Positions 8,131 to 16,200 are shown, counted from the stretch's first letter. The stretch is DNA of 64,000 nt from Flavobacterium sp. 140616W15 (GCF_003668995.1 NZ_CP033068.1:1612001-1676000), one strand, 5' to 3'. Made by a program: numbers and translations. Notes: generated by a model from the letters alone, not told the origin.

Positions 8131-9558
8131 CTATTTATTTTTTGATTTAAAAACTTTATAGCATATGAAAAGAATACCCAACCAAATCGGAATTAATTCT
8201 ACAGATAACTTCATATTAGTGATCCACATGATTGATAAAATTCCAAATAAAAAAATAAAACAAATGTAATTACTTATGGGATAAAACAATGAAGGAAACT
8301 TAGTTTGTGAATTTTCCTTGTTTTTTGCTTGTCTGAATTTTAAATGGGTATAAGATATCATAACCCAGTTAATAATTAAAGAAGAAACCACCAAAGACAT
8401 TAAAATACTAAAAGCCTCTTCTGGAATTACTTTATTTATTAAAATACAAATAGCTGCAAAGCATGAAGAAATTAAAATGGCATTAATGGGAACCGATTGT
8501 CTGTTTAATTTCTTTAAAAACTTAGGAGCATTTCCTTGATCTGCTAAGCCATATAGCATACGTGAATTACTGTATACACTACTATTATATACTGATAAAG
8601 CAGCCGTTAATACAATTATATTAAGCACATTTGCAATAAGACGTGTAAAAAATATTTTCTCACCAAACAACTCAAATTCCATTCCGTTTAAATTTTGAAA
8701 AACCATTACAAATGGACTGCTATCTGTAGTAATTTGTTGCCAAGGTGATAAAGCAAACAAAATAACTAATGCACCAACATAAAATATAAGTATTCTGTAG
8801 ATAACCTGATTTGTAGCCTTTGGAATATTTTTTTCTGGATTTTCTGCTTCAGCGGCCGTAATTCCAATTAGTTCTAAACCACCAAAAGAAAACATAATTA
8901 GAGCCATTGCTGCTAATAGACCTTGAAAACTACCATTAGTAGTTTTTTCAAAGAACCCTTTTGGAAAAAAACCTCCATCGTTATATAAGTTCTGAATTGT
9001 TGCTTGCTCTCCTCCTGTACCACTCATTAGCAAGTATGTACCGAAGAGGATCATGGCAATAATAGCAACAACTTTTATAATTGAAAACCAAAATTCAGTT
9101 TCTCCATAAACTTTTACAGAGGCAAAATTTAAAGCATTAATTACCAGAAAGAAAAATAAACTGGATGCCCAGAGCGGAACCTCTGGCCACCAGAATTGTA
9201 CATAAACACCAATGGCTGTAAGTTCAGCCATACTCACTAAAATATATAAAATCCAATAATTCCAACCCGATGCAAAACCAGCAAAAGATCCACAATACTT
9301 ATAAGCAAAGTGACTAAAACTTCCTGATACAGGTTCTTCAACAACCATTTCACCAAGCTGCCTCATTATAAAAAAAGCAATAATTCCCGCAACAGCGTAT
9401 CCTAAAATAACAGATGGACCTGCTAATACAGCTGCTGGACCAATACCTAGGAAAAGACCTGTTCCAATTGATCCGCCTAAGGCAATTAATTGAATATGGC
9501 GGTTGCTCAGCCCACGCTTAAGCTGATTCTCTTCTACGTCTTCATGGTTTTTCTTCAC
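8131..9558 (-). CDS. APC-family amino acid permease, AroP/PheP-like
   Basis: This is a 475-residue inner-membrane transporter with about twelve helices. The N-terminal signature LKRGLSNRHIQLIALGGSIGTGLFLG, followed by IMRQLGEMVVEEPVSGSFSHFA and CGSFAGFASGWNYWILY, is that of the AAT subgroup of the APC superfamily and is closest by eye to the aromatic amino acid permeases AroP/PheP, with related CycA and GABA permeases as alternatives. It would import an amino acid with protons. The substrate cannot be fixed by reading. The gene is monocistronic with its own terminator. The start ATG is preceded by AT-rich DNA without a neighbouring gene for 470 bases. Confidence 0.87.
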   Translation of the reverse strand: MKKNHEDVEENQLKRGLSNRHIQLIALGGSIGTGLFLGIGPAAVLAGPSVILGYAVAGIIAFFIMRQLGEMVVEEPVSGSFSHFAYKYCGSFAGFASGWNYWILYILVSMAELTAIGVYVQFWWPEVPLWASSLFFFLVINALNFASVKVYGETEFWFSIIKVVAIIAMILFGTYLLMSGTGGEQATIQNLYNDGGFFPKGFFEKTTNGSFQGLLAAMALIMFSFGGLELIGITAAEAENPEKNIPKATNQVIYRILIFYVGALVILFALSPWQQITTDSSPFVMVFQNLNGMEFELFGEKIFFTRLIANVLNIIVLTAALSVYNSSVYSNSRMLYGLADQGNAPKFLKKLNRQSVPINAILISSCFAAICILINKVIPEEAFSILMSLVVSSLIINWVMISYTHLKFRQAKNKENSQTKFPSLFYPISNYICFIFLFGILSIMWITNMKLSVELIPIWLGILFICYKVFKSKNK

Positions 9559-10030
9559 AAATTATTTTTTTAAATGAGTTAAATGTACTTATAAGTGTAT
9601 AAAAAGCGAAGATAAGTTAAAAAAGGAATCGTACAAAGTATGCAGAAGTGTAATTTTTTATAACTCTATTTTTTTGTAATTTAATTTTTGAAGCTTTCTT
9701 TTTTAATGTATTCTCTTTTTGGGTACGAATAACAAAAGCTATTATTCCTCATTCCAAATTTGTTCCTAAAACAACAAATGCAATAATTCAAGAAATTAAG
9801 GGCTTACTAACTTTTTTGATATTTTGCTTTTTTGTTGCTATTTTAAACGATACACTAATCTGACTTTTTCCGAATACAGAAAGTAAGGTAAAAAGCTTTA
9901 TTTATTATATAACAAATAAAGCTTTTTATAATAGAATGAATTTTGATGATTATTTTTTTAGAAAATATTTCCATTTTATTACCCTTTTGTGTAAACCTAT
10001 TTTAAGGATAAGATAATCTAAATGATATTT
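9559..10030. other. Gene-free gap with an orphan terminator at 9890-9927
   Basis: The 472-base gap contains a 14-bp perfect stem (AAAAAGCTTTATTT with AAATAAAGCTTTTT, 9890-9903 and 9914-9927), a strong bidirectional terminator. No intact gene ends at it on either strand. A plus-strand frame at about 9725-9865 (reading IIPHSKFVPKTTNAIIQEIK before a TGA) could be the tail of a decayed gene that it once served. Equally, it may end minus-strand read-through from the immunity gene that stops at 10031. Confidence 0.5.
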
Positions 10031-10539
10031 TTATTTATAAATGAACTTGTTTTTGCTTAAATTGTACTTATAATTTCTTTGTTTTTTTTCATAAAAACCA
10101 TCAAAACCAAAAAAAACAAATTCTTTCCAACCTTTAAAATGTTGATTTTCTAACTTTTTATTGGAAAAATTAAGTAAACCTATATATATAATAGTATCAT
10201 TCGATTTGTCCACAAAACCAATATACTGCCTGTTATACTTAAAAAATTTATTTTTAACATTTTTTGGGTTTCTATACTTAGCTTTAATTTTAGATTTATC
10301 TAAATTTAAACTATCTAAAATAGTGGTTTCGTATTCGTAATAGTTTTTAAATAAAAAATTCTCAGTTTTTTTACGTCATCAATTGTTGGAGTATATGGGA
10401 TTTTATAATTGGGTTCAACAAATGGATATTTCGTATTTACATCAAAAATAACTCCTTCACCATAATAATATCCCTCCAGTTTAATCATTTTAGGATATTG
10501 TAAAATACTAACTAATAATATTAAAGCAATTTTTTTCAT
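10031..10539 (-). pseudogene. Probable immunity protein, frameshifted
   Basis: Two minus-strand frames (10315-10539 and 10031-10213) join into one continuous protein of about 169 residues if one base is added to the T7 run (A7 on the coding strand) near 10376-10382. The joined region reads DDVKKTENFLFKNYYEYE and continues without stops to FIYK. It begins with a hydrophobic leader (MKKIALILLVSIL), so it may be exported. No family recognised. It starts five bases after the stop of a toxin-tail relic, the position expected of an immunity gene in a polymorphic toxin cassette. The lesion matches the other single-base homopolymer losses in this window. Confidence 0.55.
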
Positions 10540-10541
10540 AT

Positions 10542-10694
10542 TTATCTATATTGAAAAGGTATAACTGTGGTTGTAGTTCCTGATACAGGAACTATTTGCA
10601 TCACAGACGAAGAATAGTTAGTTTGTAAATGTGTAGTTGGTATTGTTTGTTGTTGAAAATATCTAGTACTACTACCTTTTGAATTTATAGACGG
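10542..10694 (-). pseudogene. Toxin C-terminal tail relic, cassette A
   Basis: A 50-codon minus-strand frame without a start reads from PSINSKGSSTRYF to TTTTVIPFQYR and stops just before the immunity-type gene at 10539. It has no ribosome binding site and is closed upstream by a stop, so it is best read as the surviving 3' end of a larger surface or toxin gene. I infer the toxin nature from position and from the clear YD/Rhs remnants in the same array. Confidence 0.4.
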
Positions 10695-10734
10695 CTACTT
10701 ACTATACTAAATATTTTGTTTTTCATATTTTTGT

Positions 10735-11088
10735 TTAATTATTACAAAACCATTCAATAGGAAAAAGGCTTGAAAGATTTACTTTCAGATGTTCCTCATA
10801 TTTACCCATCTCATTTTTTTTATAAATATATAAGTATTTAGAACACTTTTTTTTGTATATTAAATCACCAATTTCAACTCCTTCATTTTCTGAAATTATA
10901 TAATTCCAAAAAGCAATTTTTTCATTATTATTAAAAACCTCTAATGTATGAGTCGGGGTTATTTCAACTTTTGTTATTATAAAATTATAACTCTTTTGGT
11001 ATTCATTTCTAGACCGAATAAAAGTATTCAGAAAAATAAATAAAACGACACCTACAATAACAAAACCTATTATATACTTTTTTACCAT
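10735..11088 (-). CDS. Small membrane-anchored protein, probable immunity gene
   Basis: The 117-residue protein has one N-terminal membrane helix (YIIGFVIVGVVLFIFLNTFI) followed by a soluble domain (TKVEITPTHTLEVFNNNEKI, then a Lys/Tyr-rich stretch) that should face the periplasm. I recognise no family. It begins 12 bases downstream of the stop of a toxin-tail relic (TSGISYSFPVFKSQFK), with YD/Rhs sequence just before that. Single-helix anchored immunity proteins are common partners of YD/Rhs toxins, which is the basis for the suggestion. The frame is intact and codon use is like its neighbours. Confidence 0.5.
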   Translation of the reverse strand: MVKKYIIGFVIVGVVLFIFLNTFIRSRNEYQKSYNFIITKVEITPTHTLEVFNNNEKIAFWNYIISENEGVEIGDLIYKKKCSKYLYIYKKNEMGKYEEHLKVNLSSLFPIEWFCNN

Positions 11089-11099
11089 TTGATTTATAA

Positions 11100-11255
11100 T
11101 TATTTAAATTGAGATTTAAAAACAGGAAAAGAATAACTAATACCACTCGTACCTCCTGATATCCAGTACTATAACAAGTTTGACAACACATAACTATAAT
11201 TGTTCGCTCCATTTACAGGCGTGTTGTTTACATAACCTAATTTATTTTCAATAAT
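11100..11255 (-). pseudogene. YD/Rhs and toxin-tail relic, cassette B
   Basis: Minus-strand translation gives LGYVNNTPVNGANNYSYV, the segment just before the RHS-core 'YxYVxxYxDHLGNxR' in Flavobacterium YD-repeat proteins. After frame changes it continues into TSGISYSFPVFKSQFK and a stop at 11100. The middle is disrupted, so this is a scar of a YD-repeat toxin joined to the last residues of its toxin domain. Confidence 0.5.
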
Positions 11256-11309
11256 TATTCTTTTCAATAGGCTAGAAATATAAAATTACATATCACTAAC
11301 TCTGAAAAA

Positions 11310-11960
11310 TTACAAATTTGATACACCAGCTATTTTTTTATTCAATTCTGAAAAATCAAAATAATTACTATTATACATTTTTTCTTTAAGTTTATTTTTT
11401 AAAAACTCTAAATTACTTTTATCGTATTCTATTAATTCTGTTATAAAATCTAAATATTTGATTTTATGGGTTATTCTTAACAAAATTAAACTAGCTAGTA
11501 ATTGCTCATTTTGGTGATATAAAATATTATTTCGTATATACTCTAGTTTTTTCATTAGTTCCTCAATATATAAAAATTTAATATTCATATTAATATATTC
11601 CAAACATCCTAATACCAGACATTCTAAATCTTCTTCCTCAACTATTAAAAGACTTAATATTTTTTCATAATTTATATTTAATCCAAAATCAGTCGCAAAA
11701 TAAATTAAATCTGAAAGGTAATTTTTATTTTCAGTTTCTAAATTCTTGTTAATAAAATCTTCTATTAATGAAAATTCTTCTTGGTCAAAATATTTATATT
11801 TATCAAAAAAAATATTTACAAGTTCTTTTTCATGAATATTCAAGATGAAATTAATTTGTGATAATGAAAGTTTAGTGTTTTCATTGCAAATTTCATTAAT
11901 CAATTCAACTGCCTCATGAAAAGGTATTCCATTTATATTAAGTAATTTATCTATTATCAT
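11310..11960 (-). CDS. All-helical protein, probable immunity gene
   Basis: The 216-residue, acidic, Leu/Ile/Glu-rich cytoplasmic protein looks like successive amphipathic helices (INEICNENTKLSLSQINF, EEEDLECLVLGCLEYI, LYIEELMKKLEYIRNN), compatible with a HEAT/TPR-like solenoid. No family is recognised. It starts five bases after the stop of a toxin-tail relic that itself follows a recognisable RHS-core remnant, so an immunity role is likely. The open frame is intact despite the decayed surroundings, which suggests either recent arrival or retained selection for protection. Confidence 0.5.
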   Translation of the reverse strand: MIIDKLLNINGIPFHEAVELINEICNENTKLSLSQINFILNIHEKELVNIFFDKYKYFDQEEFSLIEDFINKNLETENKNYLSDLIYFATDFGLNINYEKILSLLIVEEEDLECLVLGCLEYINMNIKFLYIEELMKKLEYIRNNILYHQNEQLLASLILLRITHKIKYLDFITELIEYDKSNLEFLKNKLKEKMYNSNYFDFSELNKKIAGVSNL

Positions 11961-11964
11961 TTCT

Positions 11965-12200
11965 ACTTATCTTTACTTTGTCTTGGACTTCTATCTCCCG
12001 TATTTTTTATACTTTTTAAGTTTTTGTAAATCTGAACTAGAAACAGTTCCAGTAGCTTTCCTTGCTTAAATTGTTTCTAATCCATCATCTTGTAATCTTC
12101 CATTATCACATTAAATCTACCCAAAGCTTGATCATAATTGCGTGCCACATAGTCGTACATGTTAAGCTCCAGCTCATCTTGAAACTTATAATTAGGCTGA
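11965..12200 (-). pseudogene. RHS-core remnant plus toxin tail, cassette C
   Basis: Minus-strand translation reads KFQDELELNMYDYVARNYDQALGRF, a degraded form of the RHS-repeat-associated core consensus (KELQDELGLNMYDYGARNYDPALGRW). It then loses frame and regains a charged tail (ATGTVSSSDLQKLKKYKK, then DRSPRQSKDK and a stop at about 11965). This is direct sequence evidence that a YD/Rhs polymorphic toxin gene once occupied the site. Confidence 0.75.
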
Positions 12201-12207
12201 ATTTAAG

Positions 12208-12516
12208 TTAGAGCAAGTAAATACTTATCATAAAATATAATAAACCACACAGAATAAGTATAAAAGGTATAGTTAAATAAAAATAACTTAAATTATATTT
12301 AAATCTTTTTTCAATGTAGAACGCCCAAACAAATATAAATGTTATTAAACATATTATAAAAACAGGTACAATAAGAAAGAAACCTATTGACGAAATCATT
12401 CTCCTATTTAAATGATTATCTCCATCTAAAAATAAATTTTGAATTATTTTAAAGGCACATATTAATATTGAGCCACTAAAATTTATTAATGAATATTTTT
12501 TTATATTAGTAATCAT
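12208..12516 (-). CDS. Small membrane protein, probable immunity gene
   Basis: From the ATG at 12516 this is a 102-residue protein with three likely membrane helices (SGSILICAFKIIQNLF, IGFFLIVPVFIICLITFIFVWAF, LTIPFILILCGLLYFM). The frame stays open upstream to 12615, but those extra residues (GYGTNNGVDTAADQRAIKNG) look like a toxin or YD tail and not like a membrane protein N-terminus, so I choose the internal start. Position behind a toxin relic suggests immunity. No known family. Confidence 0.45.
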   Translation of the reverse strand: MITNIKKYSLINFSGSILICAFKIIQNLFLDGDNHLNRRMISSIGFFLIVPVFIICLITFIFVWAFYIEKRFKYNLSYFYLTIPFILILCGLLYFMISIYLL

Positions 12517-12860
12517 AATTTTTTTTATGTAATTAAATCCATTTTTAATTGCTCTTTGATCAGCAGCAGTGTCTACTCCGTTATTAGTACCATAACCTAT
12601 TTGCTTTTGAACCAAATTTGACTTCTTAATAGGAAAAACTATTGAAAGACATTCAAGCCTTATAGAAAATTTCCAGCATCACCCAAATTATATAAGGTAT
12701 TTATACTTAGAAATTTATAAGAAGTTCAATTTCCGATATTTCCGCCATATTCAGTACCTGTATATAACTTATTATATGCTTTTATTAATTGGTTATATCC
12801 AAAATTTGTGGCTTTTGGAAAATACTGCAGTACATCGCTTTTATATTAAAATTCTCCTAA
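12517..12860 (-). pseudogene. YD/Rhs and toxin relics, cassette D
   Basis: Several minus-strand pieces are readable: YKSDVLQYFPKATNFGYN (12790-12850, the GGFQYKNxVLxFFP segment before the RHS core), then TEYGGNIGN and NLGDAGNF pieces, then the GTNNGVDTAADQRAIKNG tail that runs into the immunity-type gene. Stops and frame changes separate them. The YD piece overlaps, antisense, the start of a plus-strand frame at 12776, which makes that frame's first 25 codons meaningless. Confidence 0.5.
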
Positions 12861-13009
12861 ATACTTATTTAGGTATTAGTGCTCTTCCGTCACTTATAAA
12901 AGAAGAGTTCACTTTTCACCCTTTAAATGCTATAATCACTATATTACAATCAATAGCTCAAGTGTTTGCTACAATTTTATTATTTAGCAAGGACAAATTA
13001 AAAGATTAA
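12849..13009 (+). pseudogene. Truncated copy of the 5742-6107 membrane protein
   Basis: Fifty-three codons from IKILLNTYLGISALPSLIK to the stop align throughout with helices 3-4 of the 121-residue protein at 5742-6107 (shared PxLIKEExTxHPxNxIITILQ and QVxATIL). The first half of the gene is missing and is replaced by antisense YD/Rhs sequence, so this is a rearrangement scar rather than a working gene. Its terminator copy follows at 13025. Confidence 0.7.
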
Positions 13010-13024
13010 TCTATTAAATTTTAT

Positions 13025-13061
13025 GCAAAAAAAAGAAAAACTATGAGTTTCTCTTTTTTTT
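13025..13061. terminator. Terminator shared by convergent frames
   Basis: An A-rich arm with GAAAAAC and a GTTTCTC-T8 arm form a hairpin that copies the one after the 5742-6107 gene. It sits between the truncated plus-strand copy and the minus-strand gene that ends at 13066 and can act in both directions. Confidence 0.6.
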
Positions 13062-13065
13062 AATT

Positions 13066-13557
13066 CTAAATAATGGGATAAAAATCTTTGATTTTAACTA
13101 ATGGAATTTCACCATATAAAGATGGCAATATTTTATCTATTTTTTTAGAAAATAAACAGGAAATTATAATTTCTTTACCATCATTCATTATTATTTTAGC
13201 ATAATAATAATCCTCAAAAGGAAAATTTCTAATTACCAAACCTGCTAATCTAGTTCCTGACATATAAATTTCTATTTTTTTAAAGTTTTCTTTATGAAAT
13301 ATTATCACCCCATTGTCATTAATAACTTTAATTTCATCTTTATTTAATTCATACACAAAACCTTTACCTTCATTATAATAATTTAAATGCACATATAGAG
13401 TTGGCAAAATTAAAAGAATAAACATAGGAAGAATAATATATAGAGAATTTTTAGCATTAAGCCCTATGTAATATATTATAAAAATGATTACTAAAAATAT
13501 CATTATTAAAAGCAATGACGCTTTTACATGTTTAAGAAAAGTTAATTCTAATTTCAT
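13066..13557 (-). CDS. Two-helix membrane protein with PH-like domain, probable immunity gene
   Basis: From the ATG at 13557 this is a 163-residue protein with two adjacent membrane helices (ASLLLIMIFLVIIFIIYYIG and SLYIILPMFILLILPTLYV) and a soluble beta-rich C-terminal domain (FVYELNKDEIKVINDNGVI, then GKEIIISCLF). That layout resembles small bacterial PH-domain membrane proteins. An upstream ATG at 13593 would add twelve residues (QAQIQNTN...) that overlap the end of the toxin relic in another frame, so the internal start is preferred. Directly downstream of a decayed toxin domain, so immunity is likely. No experimental family known to me. Confidence 0.55.
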   Translation of the reverse strand: MKLELTFLKHVKASLLLIMIFLVIIFIIYYIGLNAKNSLYIILPMFILLILPTLYVHLNYYNEGKGFVYELNKDEIKVINDNGVIIFHKENFKKIEIYMSGTRLAGLVIRNFPFEDYYYAKIIMNDGKEIIISCLFSKKIDKILPSLYGEIPLVKIKDFYPII

Positions 13558-13579
13558 ATTGGTAATATTAGTGTTTTGA

Positions 13580-14130
13580 ATTTGAGCCTGCAAGGTTTGC
13601 GCTATTTATAAAATGATTGAAATTACTTTGAAATTCAGCAGATACTTTATAGTAAGATTGTTCTAAACCAATTACGGCCACATCAATCTCCCCGCTACCA
13701 ACAAATTCAGGTGCAGTTCTTGGTATTAATATATCCAGCTCCCATTTTTTTTGCTTTATCTCTCACATTACTAAAAAGTGTTATAATTCTATTATTTGAA
13801 GCATCTATAATTACGTTGTTACCATTCAACATATATCGCCATTAGATTTTTACCATAGGATGGTCATGTGCATCGTATGAGCTTGTTTTTCCTGCATCAG
13901 CTAACTCATGTTCTTATAACCACGCTGGACTAACATTATACCCTTCGTGTGTTCGCTCCATTTAATGGGGTGTTGTTAACATAGCCTTCTGTTGTTGGGA
14001 AATACTGCAGTACATCGTTTTTATACTGAAATCCTCCAGAATATTTCGTATTTGTGATAACTTCATTATCAGTTACAATTTTCTCTGGTTTTTGCCCATA
14101 GTTGACGATGTTGAATTTGTTTTAAGCTAT
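13580..14130 (-). pseudogene. YD/Rhs C-terminus with decayed toxin domain, cassette E
   Basis: On the minus strand KYSGGFQYKNDVLQYFP and TEGYVNNTPLNGAN match the pre-core segment of Flavobacterium YD-repeat proteins (about 13965-14060). A toxin-like domain follows in broken frames: SPAWLEHELADAGKT with one internal stop, DAHDHPMVK, GNNVIIDASNNRIITLF, then ILIPRTAPEFVGSGEIDVAV and FNHFINSANLAGSNSKH before a stop. At least three frame changes or stops show true decay. The toxin activity cannot be assigned. This is the largest toxin-domain relic in the array. Confidence 0.65.
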
Positions 14131-14188
14131 TCGCTTTGATTGGCCAATACCACACGAAAGGATTTGTGCAGGAGATATAAATAAATTA

Positions 14189-14410
14189 TTAAAAAAAATT
14201 ATCTTTCAAATAAAATATAGTACCTATTAAAAGCCCAAATAAAAAAGCTACTACATAAACTATTAGTATGATATCTAATTTATCATCAATTATTCCGATT
14301 ATTGTAACAATAATTAAAAGAAATATTAATGCAATATTTTCTGGTTTTTTTACCCAAAAAACGATTTTTTCTTTTGTTGTAAGTGATTTTTTTTTTTTTC
14401 TTTTTTTCAT
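14189..14410 (-). CDS. Very small two-helix membrane protein, possible immunity gene
   Basis: The 73-residue protein starts with a run of Lys (KKRKKKKSLTTKEK) and has two membrane helices (NIALIFLLIIVTIIGII and IILIVYVVAFLFGLLIGTIFY). The start lies in an A-rich run, so the exact first residues are uncertain. A short relic reading SPNIGNTGARAASTTVENL precedes it in another frame at 14411-14478 and looks like a toxin tail. It may be a small immunity protein; no family recognised. Confidence 0.4.
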   Translation of the reverse strand: MKKRKKKKSLTTKEKIVFWVKKPENIALIFLLIIVTIIGIIDDKLDIILIVYVVAFLFGLLIGTIFYLKDNFF

Positions 14411-14478
14411 TTAAATTTTCTACTGTTGTTGATGCTGCTCTAGCACCTGTATTGCCTATATTCGGACTAACAGGGTGA

Positions 14479-14844
14479 TTATCTATTTTTTATTATAAGA
14501 ATCATTAATATTATAAAAGAAAAAATAATGTAAAAAAATAAAAAAAAAGTATGCAATTTTAAATTTTTAGAAATGTCATTCATTTTTAAAATTTCTTTTT
14601 CAGGAAATAACTTACTGACTATTAAGTATCCTAAAAAGGTACCAATCAATGAATAAATATATAATTCGGTTTTAGACTGATTACTAAAAATAATTCTAGT
14701 AAAAATTGGAATAAAAAGGATAAGCAATGTAAATACATTAATAAATATTAATAACAAAACTGCAAAAACAGAACTTTCATATGGAATTCTAATTGTGGCC
14801 CCTTTATTGTAATATCTATAAAACAAATAAATTATATACTTCAT
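14479..14844 (-). CDS. Membrane protein, twin of the 14925-15290 gene
   Basis: This 121-residue protein has three or four membrane helices (SSVFAVLLLIFINVFTLLIL, ELYIYSLIGTFLGYLIV, HTFFLFFYIIFSFIILMIL). It is the same length as the next upstream gene and shares IIYLFxxYYxKGAT, the PYxxSV start of helix 1, and KLxPEK, so the two are tandem duplicates that have diverged. A relic reading SDKIYEGIGNTMD lies directly upstream. The same tail in related form precedes the twin, so toxin tail and gene were duplicated as a unit. Probable immunity protein. Confidence 0.5.
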   Translation of the reverse strand: MKYIIYLFYRYYNKGATIRIPYESSVFAVLLLIFINVFTLLILFIPIFTRIIFSNQSKTELYIYSLIGTFLGYLIVSKLFPEKEILKMNDISKNLKLHTFFLFFYIIFSFIILMILIIKNR

Positions 14845-14849
14845 CTTTT

Positions 14850-14924
14850 TTAGTTTTTTAAAATTGTTGTGTCCATTGTATTTCCTATCCCTTCATATAT
14901 TTTATCCGAAACAATTGATATTAC
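14850..14924 (-). pseudogene. Toxin-tail relic, cassette G
   Basis: A short minus-strand stretch reads VSDKIYEGIGNTMDTTILKN before a stop. It corresponds to ITNKVYQGIGNAIDNKI, which ends the relic upstream of the twin gene. The pair KxYxGIGNxxD marks a duplicated toxin C-terminus. Confidence 0.4.
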
Positions 14925-15290
14925 CTATTCGTGTCTCGATCTTATTAAGGATATTAACATCAAGATAATGGAAGCCAATACATAAAGTAGTAATAGCCAA
15001 CTATGGATCTTGGTGTTACTATTTGTTTTATATTCTCTAATAATCTTCTCTGGTACTAATTTGTTTACTATAAAATAGCCAATTACAAAAAACATAGTGA
15101 AGAATATGTAAGACTGTATTTTTGAAGGAAAATGAATCCCTCTAAATATGTTTGGAGAAATTAAAATTGCTATTGAAAAGAAATTTATAAATAATATGAA
15201 TAAAAACACAAAAACTGATTTTTGATATGGAACTAGTTTAGTCGCTCCCTTACTATAATATTTAAAAAATAAATAAATGATGTATGACAT
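14925..15290 (-). CDS. Membrane protein, twin of the 14479-14844 gene
   Basis: This 121-residue protein has the same helix pattern as its twin (SVFVFLFILFINFFSIAILI, SYIFFTMFFVIGYFIV, SWLLLLYVLASIILMLISLI), with conserved YIIYLFFKYYSKGAT and KLVPEK segments. It follows the relic whose tail reads VYQGIGNAIDNKI. Twin immunity genes behind twin toxin tails are typical of polymorphic toxin loci that have swapped C-terminal cassettes. No enzymatic function is suggested by the sequence. Confidence 0.5.
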   Translation of the reverse strand: MSYIIYLFFKYYSKGATKLVPYQKSVFVFLFILFINFFSIAILISPNIFRGIHFPSKIQSYIFFTMFFVIGYFIVNKLVPEKIIREYKTNSNTKIHSWLLLLYVLASIILMLISLIRSRHE

Positions 15291-15297
15291 AATAATT

Positions 15298-15640
15298 TTA
15301 AATTTTATTATCTATTGCATTACCAATACCTTGGTAAACTTTATTTGTTATACCCGTAACAGATAATATCCCTATAGCGACAGTAACAAATAGATTTAAA
15401 CCAGCAACAGCAAAGTGTTAAATTTATATCTGTTTTTACTACATTTCCGTTGTGGTGTTTTCATAAGCATTCGAAATAGAAATCGCAACACTTATCACAG
15501 CAGTGCTTATTCCTTTCGTTATTTTCAAAGTTTTTTCCACTGACGGTGAAAATTCCGCCGCATCACCTAAGTTTATAACTGCATCTTGAGCCCAATTCGT
15601 CTTGCAATCTTTTCCATTTTTACTTATATTTATAAGGCTT
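15298..15640 (-). pseudogene. Toxin C-terminal relic, cassette H
   Basis: Minus-strand pieces read WAQDAVINLGDAAEFSPS, KTLKITKGISTAVISVAISI, then after a frame change LFVTVAIGILSVTGITNKVY and GIGNAIDNKI before the stop. The NLGDAxxF piece also occurs in cassette D, so the same pre-toxin region was reused. Hydrophobic stretches suggest a membrane-active or membrane-crossing toxin end, which is inference. Confidence 0.45.
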
Positions 15641-15719
15641 TAGTTGTAAATACAAAATTACTAAGAACATAATTTTAAAGGATAAACTTACTGTTTATAA
15701 CCCGAATCTAAAAGTAAAT

Positions 15720-16017
15720 TTATAAGACAGCTAGAAAAATAATCAGACTTTTACTGAAGCAGATTATTCGTCTGTTTAATCTTTTTAAATAAGTTCTGAG
15801 TATCAGATTCTTCCTTTCAATATAGTTTGTCGTAAAACGTTTTACAGAATTCTGTTTATCGTCAATTAGATATCTGTAGTTTTTTAGTCTGTCTGTACAT
15901 ATCTTTTTAGCTTCAGATAGTTTTAAAGTTTCAAGAACACGCTTTAATGAGTTTTCCTTCCACATAAATCACAGACCTTACTACCAAACCATACTTTTGA
16001 TACACTAGATTTCATTT
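15720..16017 (-). mobile_element. IS1-family transposase fragment
   Basis: An 81-residue frame (15720-15965) carries the C-terminal signature of IS1 transposases: TDRLKNYRYLI with the catalytic-region Asp, then KRFTTNYIERKNLILRTYL and KRLNRRIICFSKS, matching the KRYTQRIERHNLNLR / SFSKS region of IS1 InsB. A further decayed piece (SVSKVWFGSKVCDLC) runs to about 16017 in another frame. The N-terminal half, the zinc-finger part and both inverted repeats were not found, so the element is a dead fragment. It lies exactly at the border between the toxin-relic array and the cobalamin operon. Confidence 0.75.
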
Positions 16018-16167
16018 TTAAAACATTTTAAACCTTAAAAATTAAAGGGATGAGTACAATAGTCATTCCTTTAAAGTAAAAATTATTCAATAAATACTGA
16101 CTATCAATACCTTTTAGCTTCTAAAAACAAAAAAAACACAATTGATACATTATCAAGAATGGGGTAA

Positions 16168-16200
16168 TAAAAAAGAGCCATCTTTTGAATGGCTCTTTTG
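16168..16200 (-). terminator. Terminator of the cobalamin operon
   Basis: AAAAGAGCCAT and ATGGCTCTTTT form an 11-bp perfect stem with a T6 tract on the minus-strand 3' side, 21 bases after the last gene of the operon. Confidence 0.85.

Noticed and set aside
12517-12615. Upstream extension of the 12208-12516 membrane protein
   Set aside because: The extra residues look like a toxin or YD tail and not like part of a membrane protein.
9559-16020. Interpretation of the array as an integron or CRISPR-like repeat array
   Set aside because: There are no attC-like or direct repeats of fixed spacing; the repeated parts are protein-level YD/Rhs and toxin tails.
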